Positions 1 to 7,978 of a stretch of 64,000 nt of DNA are shown in pieces; the first letter of the stretch is position 1, and the number at the start of each line of letters is the position of its first letter. The position numbers and the translations under genes are program-made. The notes under the pieces were generated by a model that worked only from the letters and a program-made list of their open reading frames with translations, ran no database searches and was not told the origin of the DNA. The stretch is from MedAcidi-G1 sp000817085 (lineage in GTDB: Bacteria > Actinomycetota > Acidimicrobiia > Acidimicrobiales > MedAcidi-G1): positions 186,001 to 250,000 of the forward strand of contig JBJLAO010000002.1 in NCBI GenBank assembly GCA_045568635.1. Direction: 5' to 3'.

Positions 1-95
1 AGGTGCGTACTGTCGCGCTGGTCGCAAAACCCATGCGCTATTGCATACTCGCTATCAGCTAGAAAAGGATTACGCCATCTTCCGTCTGGACTCAT
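1..95 (-). CDS. possible 5' end of an unidentified leftward gene (cut by window edge)
   Basis: An ATG at 95 opens a leftward frame that runs about 31 codons to the window edge without a stop, beginning MSPDGRWRNPFLADS. The composition looks protein-like. It would be divergent from the membrane-protein gene at 188, leaving an A-rich gap of about 90 bases for promoters. There is no clear ribosome binding site. Two rightward frames also stay open here, ending at about 97 and 108, so the coding strand is uncertain. I do not recognise the product. Confidence 0.35.
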   Translation of the reverse strand, partial: MSPDGRWRNPFLADSEYAIAHGFCDQRDSTH

Positions 96-187
96 AAACG
101 AACAGTAATGATTCAAAAAAACAAAAACAAATACCTCACGAAATATGCAGACTTTCAAAAAAAAATATTTTTAATACCATGTAAGTC

Positions 188-778
188 ATGTCAATTCAGA
201 AACTTTCACTGTTTCGCTTTACGCGATTAATATTCGGATTAATACTTTTTGGATTCGGCTTAGCTCTAGTGGTTTTGGGAAATTTTGGTGTTTCACCTTG
301 GGAAGTGTTCCATCAAGGAATTTCTAAGAGGACGCCTTTAAGCATCGGAATAACAATTATTTTTGTTGGAGTAATTATTCTCTTTTTTCTTTTTCTTCTG
401 AAGGAACCAATGGGCATTGGTACAGTCGCAAATGTTTTAATTGTTGGTTTAGTTGTCGACCTTACTCTGTCACTGTTTGGCCAAATCACAAACATATTTG
501 CACGAGTAGCAGCGACTCTCCTTGGCCCTATTTTCGTTGCATTAGGTTCTGGCTTCTATATAGGAACATCTCTTGGACCAGGTCCTCGAGATGGTCTCAT
601 GACGGCATTTAATCGCAGAGGCTTGGCAATTTGGAAGGCTCGTACCCTTATAGAAGGTTCATGCATGCTTATTGGTTTACTTCTAGGTGGAACTATTGGA
701 TGGGGAACAGTTTGGTTTCTGCTTTCAGTAGGTCCGTCTGTTCAATTCTTTCTTCAACGTTTAGAAATAAATAACTGA
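188..778 (+). CDS. YczE/YyaS-like integral membrane protein
   Basis: This 196-residue protein is almost entirely hydrophobic, with about five membrane segments (roughly residues 11-31, 50-71, 76-98, 105-127 and 155-186). The early GNFGVSPWEVFHQGIS stretch and the later GTSLGPGPRDGLM stretch match the YczE/YyaS (COG2364) family of bacterial membrane proteins. Those proteins are widespread and their function is unsettled. The length is normal for the family. It is convergent with the oxidoreductase gene ending at 813 and has no functional partner nearby. The ribosome binding site is weak, so the start is moderately sure. Confidence 0.8.
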   Translation: MSIQKLSLFRFTRLIFGLILFGFGLALVVLGNFGVSPWEVFHQGISKRTPLSIGITIIFVGVIILFFLFLLKEPMGIGTVANVLIVGLVVDLTLSLFGQITNIFARVAATLLGPIFVALGSGFYIGTSLGPGPRDGLMTAFNRRGLAIWKARTLIEGSCMLIGLLLGGTIGWGTVWFLLSVGPSVQFFLQRLEINN

Positions 779-812
779 ATTCCTGATTCAAATCTCAATA
801 TTTTTCTCATGC

Positions 813-1736
813 CTACTTTAGAAACATTTCTGCCGCAAGGTCCAAGTGCTCAAGATCGCAATCATCAAGTATTTGTAAATAAAAACGATCGCACCCCCGC
901 TGTTTGAAAGCTTCTATTTTACTGCTTACCTCATCTGGAGTTCCCGCAAACCCATTTAGACGCAGTTCATCTACATCTCTCCCTATAGCAGAAGCGCGAT
1001 TACTTAGGATCGTTTCATTTTCTCCACAACAAAACACCTGAGCACATGAGTAAGTTAAATCTTCAGGATTTCTACCTAATTTCGCGCACGCATCTTTGAC
1101 CACACTTACAAGAGATCCGAAATCAGCAGGTGATACAAAAGGGGTGTTGTATTCAGATGCATATTTCGCGACAAGAGCAGGGGTTTTCTTTTTTCCCATT
1201 CCTCCAATAATGATAGGAGGACCTTTTTCTTGTTTAGGTTTCGGTAATCCCATTGAATTACTGAATTGAATTGTTTTACCGTCATAGCTGAACAACTCAC
1301 CCTCTGGTGAATTCCAAATACTATTCAAAATTTCTAGTGACTCTTCAAGCATATTAAACCGAGTGCCTATGTTTGGAAAAGGCAAACCCTGTGCTTTGTG
1401 CTCTTCCTCATACCAACCTGCTCCCAAACCCAACTCAATCCTGCCGTCACTCATTTGATCAATCTGAGAAACACTAATGGCCAATGAACCAAGATGACGA
1501 AAAGTAATGGGAGTTACTAAGGTTCCTAATCGGATCGTACTCGTATCGCGGCTTAGCCCAGCCAATGTCGTCCAAGCATCTGTAGGACCCGGCAAACCGT
1601 CAGAATCACCCATTTTAAGATAGTGATCTGAAGTAAAAAATCCGTTGAAACCGAGATCTTCTGCATGAGAAGCTAAGGCACGAAGTCGCTCATAAGTGGT
1701 CCCTTGTTGCGGCTCGACAAAAATTCTAAAATCCAT
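813..1736 (-). CDS. LLM-class (luciferase-like) F420-dependent oxidoreductase
   Basis: This 307-residue protein has the luciferase-like monooxygenase TIM-barrel signature. It begins with DFRIFVEPQQG, then LGFNGFFTSDHYLKMG, then an IRLGTLVTPITFRHLGSLA strand-loop, and ISVSQIDQMSDGRIELGLGAGW around residues 88-109. In Actinobacteria this LLM class generally uses cofactor F420 for hydride transfer; the substrate cannot be read from sequence. The start codon overlaps the stop of the upstream SDR gene by 11 bases, so the two are probably co-transcribed and may act on the same substrate. Cofactor assignment is family knowledge, not something the sequence proves. Confidence 0.85.
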   Translation of the reverse strand: MDFRIFVEPQQGTTYERLRALASHAEDLGFNGFFTSDHYLKMGDSDGLPGPTDAWTTLAGLSRDTSTIRLGTLVTPITFRHLGSLAISVSQIDQMSDGRIELGLGAGWYEEEHKAQGLPFPNIGTRFNMLEESLEILNSIWNSPEGELFSYDGKTIQFSNSMGLPKPKQEKGPPIIIGGMGKKKTPALVAKYASEYNTPFVSPADFGSLVSVVKDACAKLGRNPEDLTYSCAQVFCCGENETILSNRASAIGRDVDELRLNGFAGTPDEVSSKIEAFKQRGCDRFYLQILDDCDLEHLDLAAEMFLK

Positions 1737-2541
1737 GACTCAGTTTTCTTTCTGGATAACCATCGACAGGCAGCGCCGACATAGGGCCTTGTAATATTAA
1801 ACCTCCATCAACATGTAGAACCTCACCAGTTATAAAACGTGCAGCAGGAGAAACTAAAAAAATCACTCCGTTTGCTATGTCTGCGACATCCCCAATATTA
1901 GGAAGCGGTTGTTCTACAAAGCCATCACCTACCCCATCTTCGTAAGTTGAATCGAAGGCATCAGTTCGAAATTGACCTGGTGCCACACAATTAACACGTA
2001 CTTTAGGCCCCCATTCAAAAGACAAAGTTTTACTCAACTCCAACACGCCTGCACGTGCACTTGCACTGTGCGCTATCCCTGGAATGCCACGCCCAACAGT
2101 TGCAATTATTTGACAAATGGAACCTCCGTCACCTTCAAGCATTTTGTTACCAAATGCTTGAGTCATATTCCAAGTTCCATTCAAATTTAGATCGATCACA
2201 CTGCGCCAACCATTCGGGCTGAAATCTCTAGCTTTTTGAGGAAATTGTCCCCCAGCATTATTAATCAGAATGTCTATATTTTCATGCCTCTGCGACAACT
2301 CAGTTACCGAATCGTTATCGCGAATATCAACGACGTCATAAGAGACCTGCCTCCCTGTTCCATCAGAGATCTCTTTTGCGGCCTTAGCCAACTTTTCCTC
2401 TTGACGGGAAACAATGGTTACATTTGCACCCACTTGACTTAATCCCACCGATATAGCACGACCAAGTCCGGTAGCTCCACCAGTTACAAGAGCATTTCGT
2501 CCTTTGAGTAGTTCTTCGTTATAGATCAAATTACTTTTCAT
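1726..2541 (-). CDS. SDR-family oxidoreductase, PECR-like, with altered catalytic motif
   Basis: This 271-residue Rossmann protein has the cofactor motif GGATGLG at residues 21-27 and NNAG at 94-97. The usual catalytic Tyr-x-x-x-Lys is replaced. The segment at 158-165 reads HSASARAG, placing Ser at the Tyr position and Arg at the Lys position. As I recall, a similar HSxxARAG segment occurs in peroxisomal trans-2-enoyl-CoA reductase (PECR), and the NCVAPG and FITGEVLHVDGG segments also resemble that subgroup. An enoyl-CoA reductase-like role is therefore possible but unproven. It is the first gene of a pair with the LLM oxidoreductase. The start is an ATG at 2541, divergent from fabD. Confidence 0.8.
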   Translation of the reverse strand: MKSNLIYNEELLKGRNALVTGGATGLGRAISVGLSQVGANVTIVSRQEEKLAKAAKEISDGTGRQVSYDVVDIRDNDSVTELSQRHENIDILINNAGGQFPQKARDFSPNGWRSVIDLNLNGTWNMTQAFGNKMLEGDGGSICQIIATVGRGIPGIAHSASARAGVLELSKTLSFEWGPKVRVNCVAPGQFRTDAFDSTYEDGVGDGFVEQPLPNIGDVADIANGVIFLVSPAARFITGEVLHVDGGLILQGPMSALPVDGYPERKLSHGF

Positions 2542-2774
2542 AATTTATCTTTGCATTAGGGTTATTTTTCTGGCTAGTAAGCCTCTCATATTCATACACT
2601 CTTCTAAAGTAGGGCTTGGAATAGTGTTAAAAATGAGTATTTCATATTTTTTATGATTATTAGCAGAATCAGTGAGTAAATAGTAAGTAAGAGCCTCTTC
2701 TTTTTGGGTTTTTTAATGATTTGATCCGCTTTGCCAACTTATGAGGCAAAATGTCCTGTACAAGAGGAGTGGGA

Positions 2775-3959
2775 ATGATCGTCTTTACATATCCAGGTCA
2801 AGGATCACAATTTTCTGGTATGGGTACCAGTTGGTTGAATCATCCATCATGGGAACTGATTGAAGAGGCATCAGATGCGACAAAAGTAGATCTGGCTGAC
2901 TTACTCCTTAATGCGGATGATGATTTATTGCGTGAAACGCAAAATGCCCAACTAGCTACATTCGTATTAAGCATGCTCATTCTTGATGCTGTTGAGCGAC
3001 TCGGTCTTGACTCGACAGGTCATGCGGGACATAGCCTCGGCGAATACAGCGCTCTTACTGCTTCAGGTGCCCTCGATTTTTTTGATGCTGCGCGACTCGT
3101 AAATATCAGAGGAAACGCAATGAAAAATGCTATTGAAGAAAACCCTGGAACAATGGCTGCTGTTCTAGGCCTCCCTGAAGCTGATGTCGAAAATCTATGT
3201 GCTGAGATTGATGGAGAAGTTTGGGTGGCTAACTACAACTCTCCAGGCCAGCTGGTTATAGCGGGTACTAATTCAGCGCTAGAGAAAGCAAGTGATCTCG
3301 CAAGGGAAATGGGGGCGAAAAAAGTCACCCGACTGTCTGTGGCCGGAGCATTCCATACTCCACTAATGAATTCAGCGAGAACAGAATTGTTAGAGGCTAT
3401 TGAAAGCACTGACATACGGCCACCGTCTGGAATTGTGGTTGCCAATGTCGACGGAATGGCTCATGAAAACCCAGAAACATGGCGGGCACTTCTCTCTGCT
3501 CAGTTATGCAGCCCTGTCAGATGGACGCAATCATTGGGGACACTTCTGTCAATGAACTTTTCGACATTTATCGAGATAGGACCCGGAAAAGTACTTACAG
3601 GTCTAACAAAACGCACGGAACCAAACACGAAGCGTTTAAATGTCAATGAACCAAATGACTTAGATCAATTACTTGATCTAATTGCACCTACATCGTCCAC
3701 TGAAAATGACTCTGGATTAGGCCATGAAGGCGAACACCTTTTCTCCACAGACAGGCTAGTGGTTAGTCCATCTGCTGGACTTTTTAAACCAGAGAGGAAC
3801 TTGGAAATTGGTCAAAAAATTTCTAATGGAGAACTTATTGGGCATGTTGGAAATATTGAAATCCACTCGCCTTTTTCAGGGGAACTTATGGGTTGGATCG
3901 CCGTGACAGAAGAACGACTAGCCGCCAGCCAACCCATTGCATGGCTGCGTGTAACATGA
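2775..3959 (+). CDS. fabD: malonyl-CoA:ACP transacylase with C-terminal biotinyl/lipoyl-like domain
   Basis: Residues 1 to about 300 are a standard FabD, which loads malonyl groups onto acyl carrier protein. It has PGQGSQ at 7-12, the nucleophile elbow GHSLGE at 85-90 (Ser87), catalytic His194 in GAFHTPLMNS, and IEIGPGKVLTGL near 267-278. FabD proteins are usually about 310 residues; this one has 394. The extra residues 328-394 read like a barrel-sandwich (biotinyl/lipoyl) fold, with SPSAGLFKP, IGQKISNGELIGHVGNIEIHSP and a closing ASQPIAWLRV strand, but there is no modifiable Lys in an MKM motif. I chose the ATG at 2775, preceded by GAGGAG, over an in-frame ATG at 2751, because FabD proteins start at this point. 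It heads the fab cluster. Confidence 0.93.
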   Translation: MIVFTYPGQGSQFSGMGTSWLNHPSWELIEEASDATKVDLADLLLNADDDLLRETQNAQLATFVLSMLILDAVERLGLDSTGHAGHSLGEYSALTASGALDFFDAARLVNIRGNAMKNAIEENPGTMAAVLGLPEADVENLCAEIDGEVWVANYNSPGQLVIAGTNSALEKASDLAREMGAKKVTRLSVAGAFHTPLMNSARTELLEAIESTDIRPPSGIVVANVDGMAHENPETWRALLSAQLCSPVRWTQSLGTLLSMNFSTFIEIGPGKVLTGLTKRTEPNTKRLNVNEPNDLDQLLDLIAPTSSTENDSGLGHEGEHLFSTDRLVVSPSAGLFKPERNLEIGQKISNGELIGHVGNIEIHSPFSGELMGWIAVTEERLAASQPIAWLRVT

Positions 3960-4010
3960 TCAATACGCCTTCGTTAGATAGTATTTTCTAGAAAAAATAA
4001 AAGGGAACAA

Positions 4011-4724
4011 ATGGAACGTGTAGTTCTTATAACCGGTGGAAATAGAGGTATTGGTCTTGCAACTGCAAAAGTTTTTGCTGCAAAGGGAAATAAAGTAGCG
4101 ATCACATACCGTGACACTCCGCCTGATGGGATGGAAGATTTTGGTATCCACTCGTATTCATGTGACGTTACTGATGAAGAACACATCGACAAAACATTTA
4201 AAGAAGTAGAAGAAACACTGGGTACTGTCGAAATTCTGATTGCAAATGCTGGCATAACTCGTGATTCCTTGGCGGCTAGAACAAGCAATGCTGACTTTTC
4301 TGAAGTTTTAGACACGAATTTAACTGGTGCATTCAGAACAGCAAAAAAAGCTTTGAGGGGCATGATGAAAAATCGATGGGGTCGAGTAATTTTCGTATCA
4401 TCTCTTTCGGGCAGGATAGGCCAAATAGGTCAAAGTAGTTACGCAGCATCTAAGGCAGCTCTTGTGGGGCTAAGCCGATCACTAGCCAAAGAATATGCAT
4501 CTCGTGACATAACCGTTAATGTCGTCGCACCTGGAGCTATAAAAACAGACATGCTGGAAAAATTGTCCGAAAATCAAATAAATGAATACATAAAATCGAT
4601 TCCGTTAGGGAGATTGGGAAAACCTGAGGAAATTGGTGAAATTATTGCTTTTTTATCCTCCGAGCATGCCTCGTATATCACCGGTAGCGTGATCCCTGTT
4701 GATGGCGGCCTTTACATGGGATAA
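4011..4724 (+). CDS. fabG: 3-oxoacyl-ACP reductase
   Basis: This 237-residue SDR performs the first reduction of fatty-acid elongation, NADPH-dependent reduction of 3-oxoacyl-ACP. It shows GGNRGIG at residues 9-15, IANAG near 77-81, the catalytic serines at about 130-131, and Tyr144/Lys148 in SSYAASKAA. It ends with the usual YITGSVIPVDGGLYMG. Unlike the SDR at 1726-2541, its catalytic set is intact. It lies 51 bases after fabD with an AAGGG ribosome binding site and is followed by acpP. Position and motif set make FabG more likely than a generic SDR. Confidence 0.93.
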   Translation: MERVVLITGGNRGIGLATAKVFAAKGNKVAITYRDTPPDGMEDFGIHSYSCDVTDEEHIDKTFKEVEETLGTVEILIANAGITRDSLAARTSNADFSEVLDTNLTGAFRTAKKALRGMMKNRWGRVIFVSSLSGRIGQIGQSSYAASKAALVGLSRSLAKEYASRDITVNVVAPGAIKTDMLEKLSENQINEYIKSIPLGRLGKPEEIGEIIAFLSSEHASYITGSVIPVDGGLYMG

Positions 4725-4799
4725 ACCTTGTTTAATAAGCTTGGTAGAAGCTAAGTAACGCTCTATTGTTGTATGAGCAGTTAAATATAAGGAGTTGAA

Positions 4800-5036
4800 A
4801 TGAGTGACGACAATTTCGCAAGATTTCAGAAATGTGCTGTTGAAGTACTATCAGTTAGTGCAGAACAGGTAACACCAGAAGCAAATTTTGCCGATGACCT
4901 TGACGCCGACAGTCTTGACTTAGTCGAATTAGTCATGGCGCTCGAAGAAGAGTTTAGTGTGACTGTTGAAGAAGAAGAGTTAGAAGGTATCGACACCATA
5001 CAGGCGGCATTTGAATTAATTACAAGCAAGCTCTAA
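4800..5036 (+). CDS. acpP: acyl carrier protein
   Basis: This 78-residue acidic helical protein carries growing acyl chains on a phosphopantetheine arm. The attachment serine is Ser38 in DADSLDLVEL, followed by the recognition helix MALEEEF. Length and composition are typical of AcpP. A strong AAGGAG ribosome binding site precedes the ATG. The stop overlaps the fabF start by one base (TAATG), implying translational coupling with the condensing enzyme. The gap before it contains a short AGCTT/AAGCT inverted repeat. Confidence 0.96.
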   Translation: MSDDNFARFQKCAVEVLSVSAEQVTPEANFADDLDADSLDLVELVMALEEEFSVTVEEEELEGIDTIQAAFELITSKL

Positions 5037-6208
5037 TGGCGAACCGAAAGGTCGTCGTTACAGGCTTAGGCGTTGTCACATCGTGTGGGGTAGGAACCGA
5101 ATCTTTTTGGGAAGGTCTCTGCGGTAGCCCACCTGAGGGTGATAGACGTATAGAGAATTTTGACCCCTCTGAATACTTCAAAAATTCAAAAGATGCTCGT
5201 AGAGCAGATCGCTGTACTCAATTTGCTATAGCAGCCGCGGAGATGGCCATGCAGCAAACCGGGGAACTAACTGCTAGAGCTGACCGCTCCGGTGTTTTTA
5301 TAGGAACTGGTATAGGAGGCATTGAAACTCTAGAAGAGCAAATTGGTATATTGTTAGAAAAAGGTTCTCGACGCGTCTCCCCTTTTCTTGTCCCAATGAT
5401 GATGCCCAATGCAGCTACAGCTGCGGTTTCTATGAAATATGGTTTTCAAGGCCCTGCTGAGAACACCTGCACTGCATGTGCTGCTGGCACGCATGCGATA
5501 ATCAATGCATCTCGCCTAATTGCTTCAGATAGATGCGACGTTGTAATTGCTGGCGGTACAGAAGCTGCTTTTACAGGTAGTTCAATTGCTGGTTTCACAA
5601 ATATGACCGCCTTTTCTTCAGAAGGGGTCTCTAGACCTTTTGACCTTGATCGTGATGGTTTCGTTATGGGTGAAGGAGCAGGGATTCTCGTTCTTGAGGA
5701 AAAGGAAATGGCTCAAGAGAGAGGGGCAAAAATCTATGCAGAAATACTAGGTGGTGCCAGCAATGCTGACGCACACCATATTACGGCTCCTTCTCCAGGG
5801 GGTTTAGGAGCAAAAAAGTGCATAGAGCTAGCTTTAGAAGACTCTGGAATAACCTCAGACTCCGTTGGATACATCAATGCGCATGGCACTTCAACGCCCC
5901 TGAATGACTTGGGAGAGGCTCAAGCAATAAATTCAGTTTTCGGTGCTGACGGACCACTAGTTTCCTCCACTAAAGGAATCACTGGTCACACACTCGGTGC
6001 AGCAGGTGCAATAGAAGCTGTCGCAGTAGTTATAGCAATGCAAAAATCTCTCATTCCTCCAACTGCTGGATTCATAAATCCAGATCCTGAAATGCCGGAA
6101 ATAAACCTAGTTCATGGTGAACCTGTTCAATGGACCCCAGCGCCTGCCATTTCTAATTCTTTTGGTTTTGGTGGGCACAATGGTTGTTTAGTTATTGGAC
6201 CTAACTAA
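5036..6208 (+). CDS. fabF: 3-oxoacyl-ACP synthase II
   Basis: This 390-residue thiolase-fold condensing enzyme extends acyl-ACP with malonyl-ACP. The Cys-His-His triad is visible: Cys148 in CTACAAGTH, His283 in NAHGTSTPLND and His318 in KGITGHTLGAAGA. The C-terminal NSFGFGGHNG loop is also present. The two-histidine arrangement fits KAS I/II (FabB/FabF), not KAS III. It overlaps acpP by one base, and its stop lies six bases from the end of the opposing fabZ-like gene, so the rightward fab operon ends here. No initiating FabH is seen nearby. Confidence 0.95.
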   Translation: MANRKVVVTGLGVVTSCGVGTESFWEGLCGSPPEGDRRIENFDPSEYFKNSKDARRADRCTQFAIAAAEMAMQQTGELTARADRSGVFIGTGIGGIETLEEQIGILLEKGSRRVSPFLVPMMMPNAATAAVSMKYGFQGPAENTCTACAAGTHAIINASRLIASDRCDVVIAGGTEAAFTGSSIAGFTNMTAFSSEGVSRPFDLDRDGFVMGEGAGILVLEEKEMAQERGAKIYAEILGGASNADAHHITAPSPGGLGAKKCIELALEDSGITSDSVGYINAHGTSTPLNDLGEAQAINSVFGADGPLVSSTKGITGHTLGAAGAIEAVAVVIAMQKSLIPPTAGFINPDPEMPEINLVHGEPVQWTPAPAISNSFGFGGHNGCLVIGPN

Positions 6209-6213
6209 TTCAA

Positions 6214-6639
6214 TCAAATTTTTGCAAAAACAAACATCAAGTTGCAGCTACAAGCTAGTTCGCTATCAACATGGGCTTCTCCTCTACCCTTACCACCTCG
6301 AGCGGAAATTCTTGTAAGTTCAATTGAAAGGTCTAACTTTTCACCTGGAGAAACTCGACGTCTAAAGCGCACGTTATCCATACCGCCAAACAACGGTAAG
6401 AGGCCATCAAAATTTGGATCAGAAAGTAGCGTATAGGCGCCTAACTGGGCTATTGACTCACACATTAAAACACCTGGAAGAGTTGGAAAGTCAGGAAAGT
6501 GGCCGGGGAAAAAGTCCTCAGTTTCTTTCAATTGCCAATATCCTTGAGCTGATTTAGGGAGCTCTAATTTCGTAACCTCAGTTAAGAACAGGAAGGGTTC
6601 TCTATGTGGAATAACTTCTTCAGGTTTTGGCAAATTCAT
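6214..6639 (-). CDS. fabZ: FabZ-like 3-hydroxyacyl-ACP dehydratase
   Basis: This 141-residue hot-dog-fold protein has PHREPFLFLTEV near residues 11-22, FFPGHFPDFPTLPGVLMCE around 43-61 (catalytic His47 and Glu61) and ESIAQLGAY. This matches FabZ, which removes water from 3-hydroxyacyl-ACP. I chose the ATG at 6639 because GGAGG lies five bases upstream; an in-frame TTG further upstream would overlap that site. It faces the fab operon and lies downstream of the HU gene behind a hairpin at 6657-6687. Given the adjacent cluster it probably completes that pathway. Other ACP or acyl-CoA dehydratases of this fold are not excluded. Confidence 0.9.
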   Translation of the reverse strand: MNLPKPEEVIPHREPFLFLTEVTKLELPKSAQGYWQLKETEDFFPGHFPDFPTLPGVLMCESIAQLGAYTLLSDPNFDGLLPLFGGMDNVRFRRRVSPGEKLDLSIELTRISARGGKGRGEAHVDSELACSCNLMFVFAKI

Positions 6640-6656
6640 CACAACCTCCAAATTCA

Positions 6657-6687
6657 AAAGGTCTGCCGGTAAAACCAGCAGACCTTT
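6657..6687 (-). terminator. hairpin between HU gene and fabZ
   Basis: A perfect 10-base inverted repeat (AAAGGTCTGC at 6657-6666, GCAGACCTTT at 6678-6687) with an 11-base loop sits between the HU stop and the fabZ ribosome binding site. On the leftward transcript it is followed by only a short T-rich stretch. It may be a partial terminator that lowers fabZ expression relative to HU. Confidence 0.6.
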
Positions 6688-6716
6688 GAAAATAATTTAA
6701 ATGTAAAAATTTACAT

Positions 6717-7016
6717 CTACATTCCCATAGGAGGCCCACCACTCTTAGCAGCTGCCTTAAGCTTAGACCCTGCAGAAACCTTAACTGCCTTCGTAGCTGG
6801 AATACTAATAGCTTCTCCGGTTTGAGGATTTCTACCTTGTCTAGCTTTACGAACTGTCTGTTCAAATGAAATCCAGCCGGGTACTGTAACCTTCTCATTA
6901 CCCGCAGCAACTGCATCCGCTACTACATCAAACATAGCATCCAGGCAAGCCCCAGCATCTTTGTTCGAAACGCCGGCTTTTTCAGCCATTGCAGCGATCA
7001 AATCACTCTTGTTCAT
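6717..7016 (-). CDS. hup: HU-family DNA-binding protein
   Basis: This 99-residue protein is a histone-like HU. It starts MNKSDLIAAMAEKAGVSNKDA, has a helical N-terminal half, and carries the DNA-binding arm region RQGRNPQTGEAISIPATKAVKVSAG at about residues 59-83. HU binds and bends DNA as a dimer. Unlike HupB of mycobacteria it has no long lysine-rich tail; the end is just KSGGPPMGM. A GGGAG ribosome binding site precedes the ATG. It appears to be a single-gene unit between the trpA terminator and the hairpin before fabZ. Confidence 0.95.
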   Translation of the reverse strand: MNKSDLIAAMAEKAGVSNKDAGACLDAMFDVVADAVAAGNEKVTVPGWISFEQTVRKARQGRNPQTGEAISIPATKAVKVSAGSKLKAAAKSGGPPMGM

Positions 7017-7133
7017 CCACCGTCTCCCTTGTGTTATTTACGCACCCACATTGGGCACAAGGCCACGCGACACGTTTTCAGAGGCAAAGTCAAGCATTTA
7101 AGCCTGTTTTAAAGGGGTTTTTTTAGAAAAAAG

Positions 7134-7157
7134 CCTTAATTTATGCTTTTTTTAAGG
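7134..7157 (-). terminator. intrinsic terminator after trpA
   Basis: On the leftward transcript CCTTAA (7157-7152) can pair with TTAAGG (7139-7134), and the stem is followed directly by CTTTTTT. It lies about 33 bases past the trpA stop and probably ends the his-trp transcript before the HU gene. Confidence 0.6.
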
Positions 7158-7189
7158 TTTTAGACAGAAAATTCAAAATGTCTTGATTT

Positions 7190-7978
7190 TTAGTAGTTCT
7201 TATCTAGTGCATTTCTAAATGATGAAACTAATTCTCCCACTTTTTCCGGTGAAGAGCTATCGATCATTTCTTGAACAATTGCGCTTCCGACTATCACACC
7301 GTCACTAATCTCTGAAGCTTTCACAGCTTGCTCAGGAGTACCAATCCCAACTCCCACCAGAACAGGTTTAGAAGTTACTTTTTTCAATCGCGATGCGATT
7401 TCGATTGCACTATCAGCCAGTTCAGAGCGCACTCCAGTCACTCCGAGCAGCCCCACCGCGTAAACGAACCCATAACTTCTTGTGCATATTTCGTAAAGTC
7501 TCTCGTCAGGCGTTGTGGGAGCGGCTAATAAGATTGTTTCAATCTTAGAGTTAGACGCCGACTCCGACCATGCATCTAACTCTTCTAAAGGTAAATCAGG
7601 AAGTATGCAACCAGAAATTCCAGCTGAAGCAAGTCCTGAAGCAAATCTCTCATGCCCCATCCTGTAAGCAAGATTGTAGTAAGTCATTACAGCAAGAGGT
7701 GCTGCAGAACTTTCTCCTCTCAAGTCATTCAAAATGCTTACAGGTGTAGATCCAGATTCCATCGAAGACTCGTTGGCCATTTGGATAATAGGTCCATCCA
7801 TCACTGGGTCAGAAAAAGGAATTCCAATTTCTACAACATCGGCTCCAGCTTCAATAACGGAATGCATTGTTTGGATCCAATCATTTCCTAAACCACCAGT
7901 TATGTAAACAACTAGAGCTTTCTTTCCGGAATCTATTTTTTTTCGAAGAACCGACTCAATCTCTACATTCTCAGACAT
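7190..7978 (-). CDS. trpA: tryptophan synthase alpha subunit
   Basis: This 262-residue TIM barrel cleaves indole-3-glycerol phosphate to indole and glyceraldehyde 3-phosphate, passing indole to TrpB. The catalytic acids are Glu50 in VVEIGIPFSDP and Asp61 in MDGPIIQ. The phosphate-binding segments KPVLVGVGIGTPEQA and SDGVIVGSAIV are in place. The start overlaps the trpB stop by eight bases. It is the last gene of the his-trp train and is followed by a terminator-like hairpin. Confidence 0.96.
   Translation of the reverse strand: MSENVEIESVLRKKIDSGKKALVVYITGGLGNDWIQTMHSVIEAGADVVEIGIPFSDPVMDGPIIQMANESSMESGSTPVSILNDLRGESSAAPLAVMTYYNLAYRMGHERFASGLASAGISGCILPDLPLEELDAWSESASNSKIETILLAAPTTPDERLYEICTRSYGFVYAVGLLGVTGVRSELADSAIEIASRLKKVTSKPVLVGVGIGTPEQAVKASEISDGVIVGSAIVQEMIDSSSPEKVGELVSSFRNALDKNY

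Noticed and set aside
1..97. Rightward open frame ending at 97
   Set aside because: It is short, unrecognised and competes with a leftward frame that has a start codon; too little is in the window to decide.
6620..6916. Leftward open frame overlapping the HU gene
   Set aside because: It is an alternative frame of the HU gene and crosses the hairpin at 6657; no family match.
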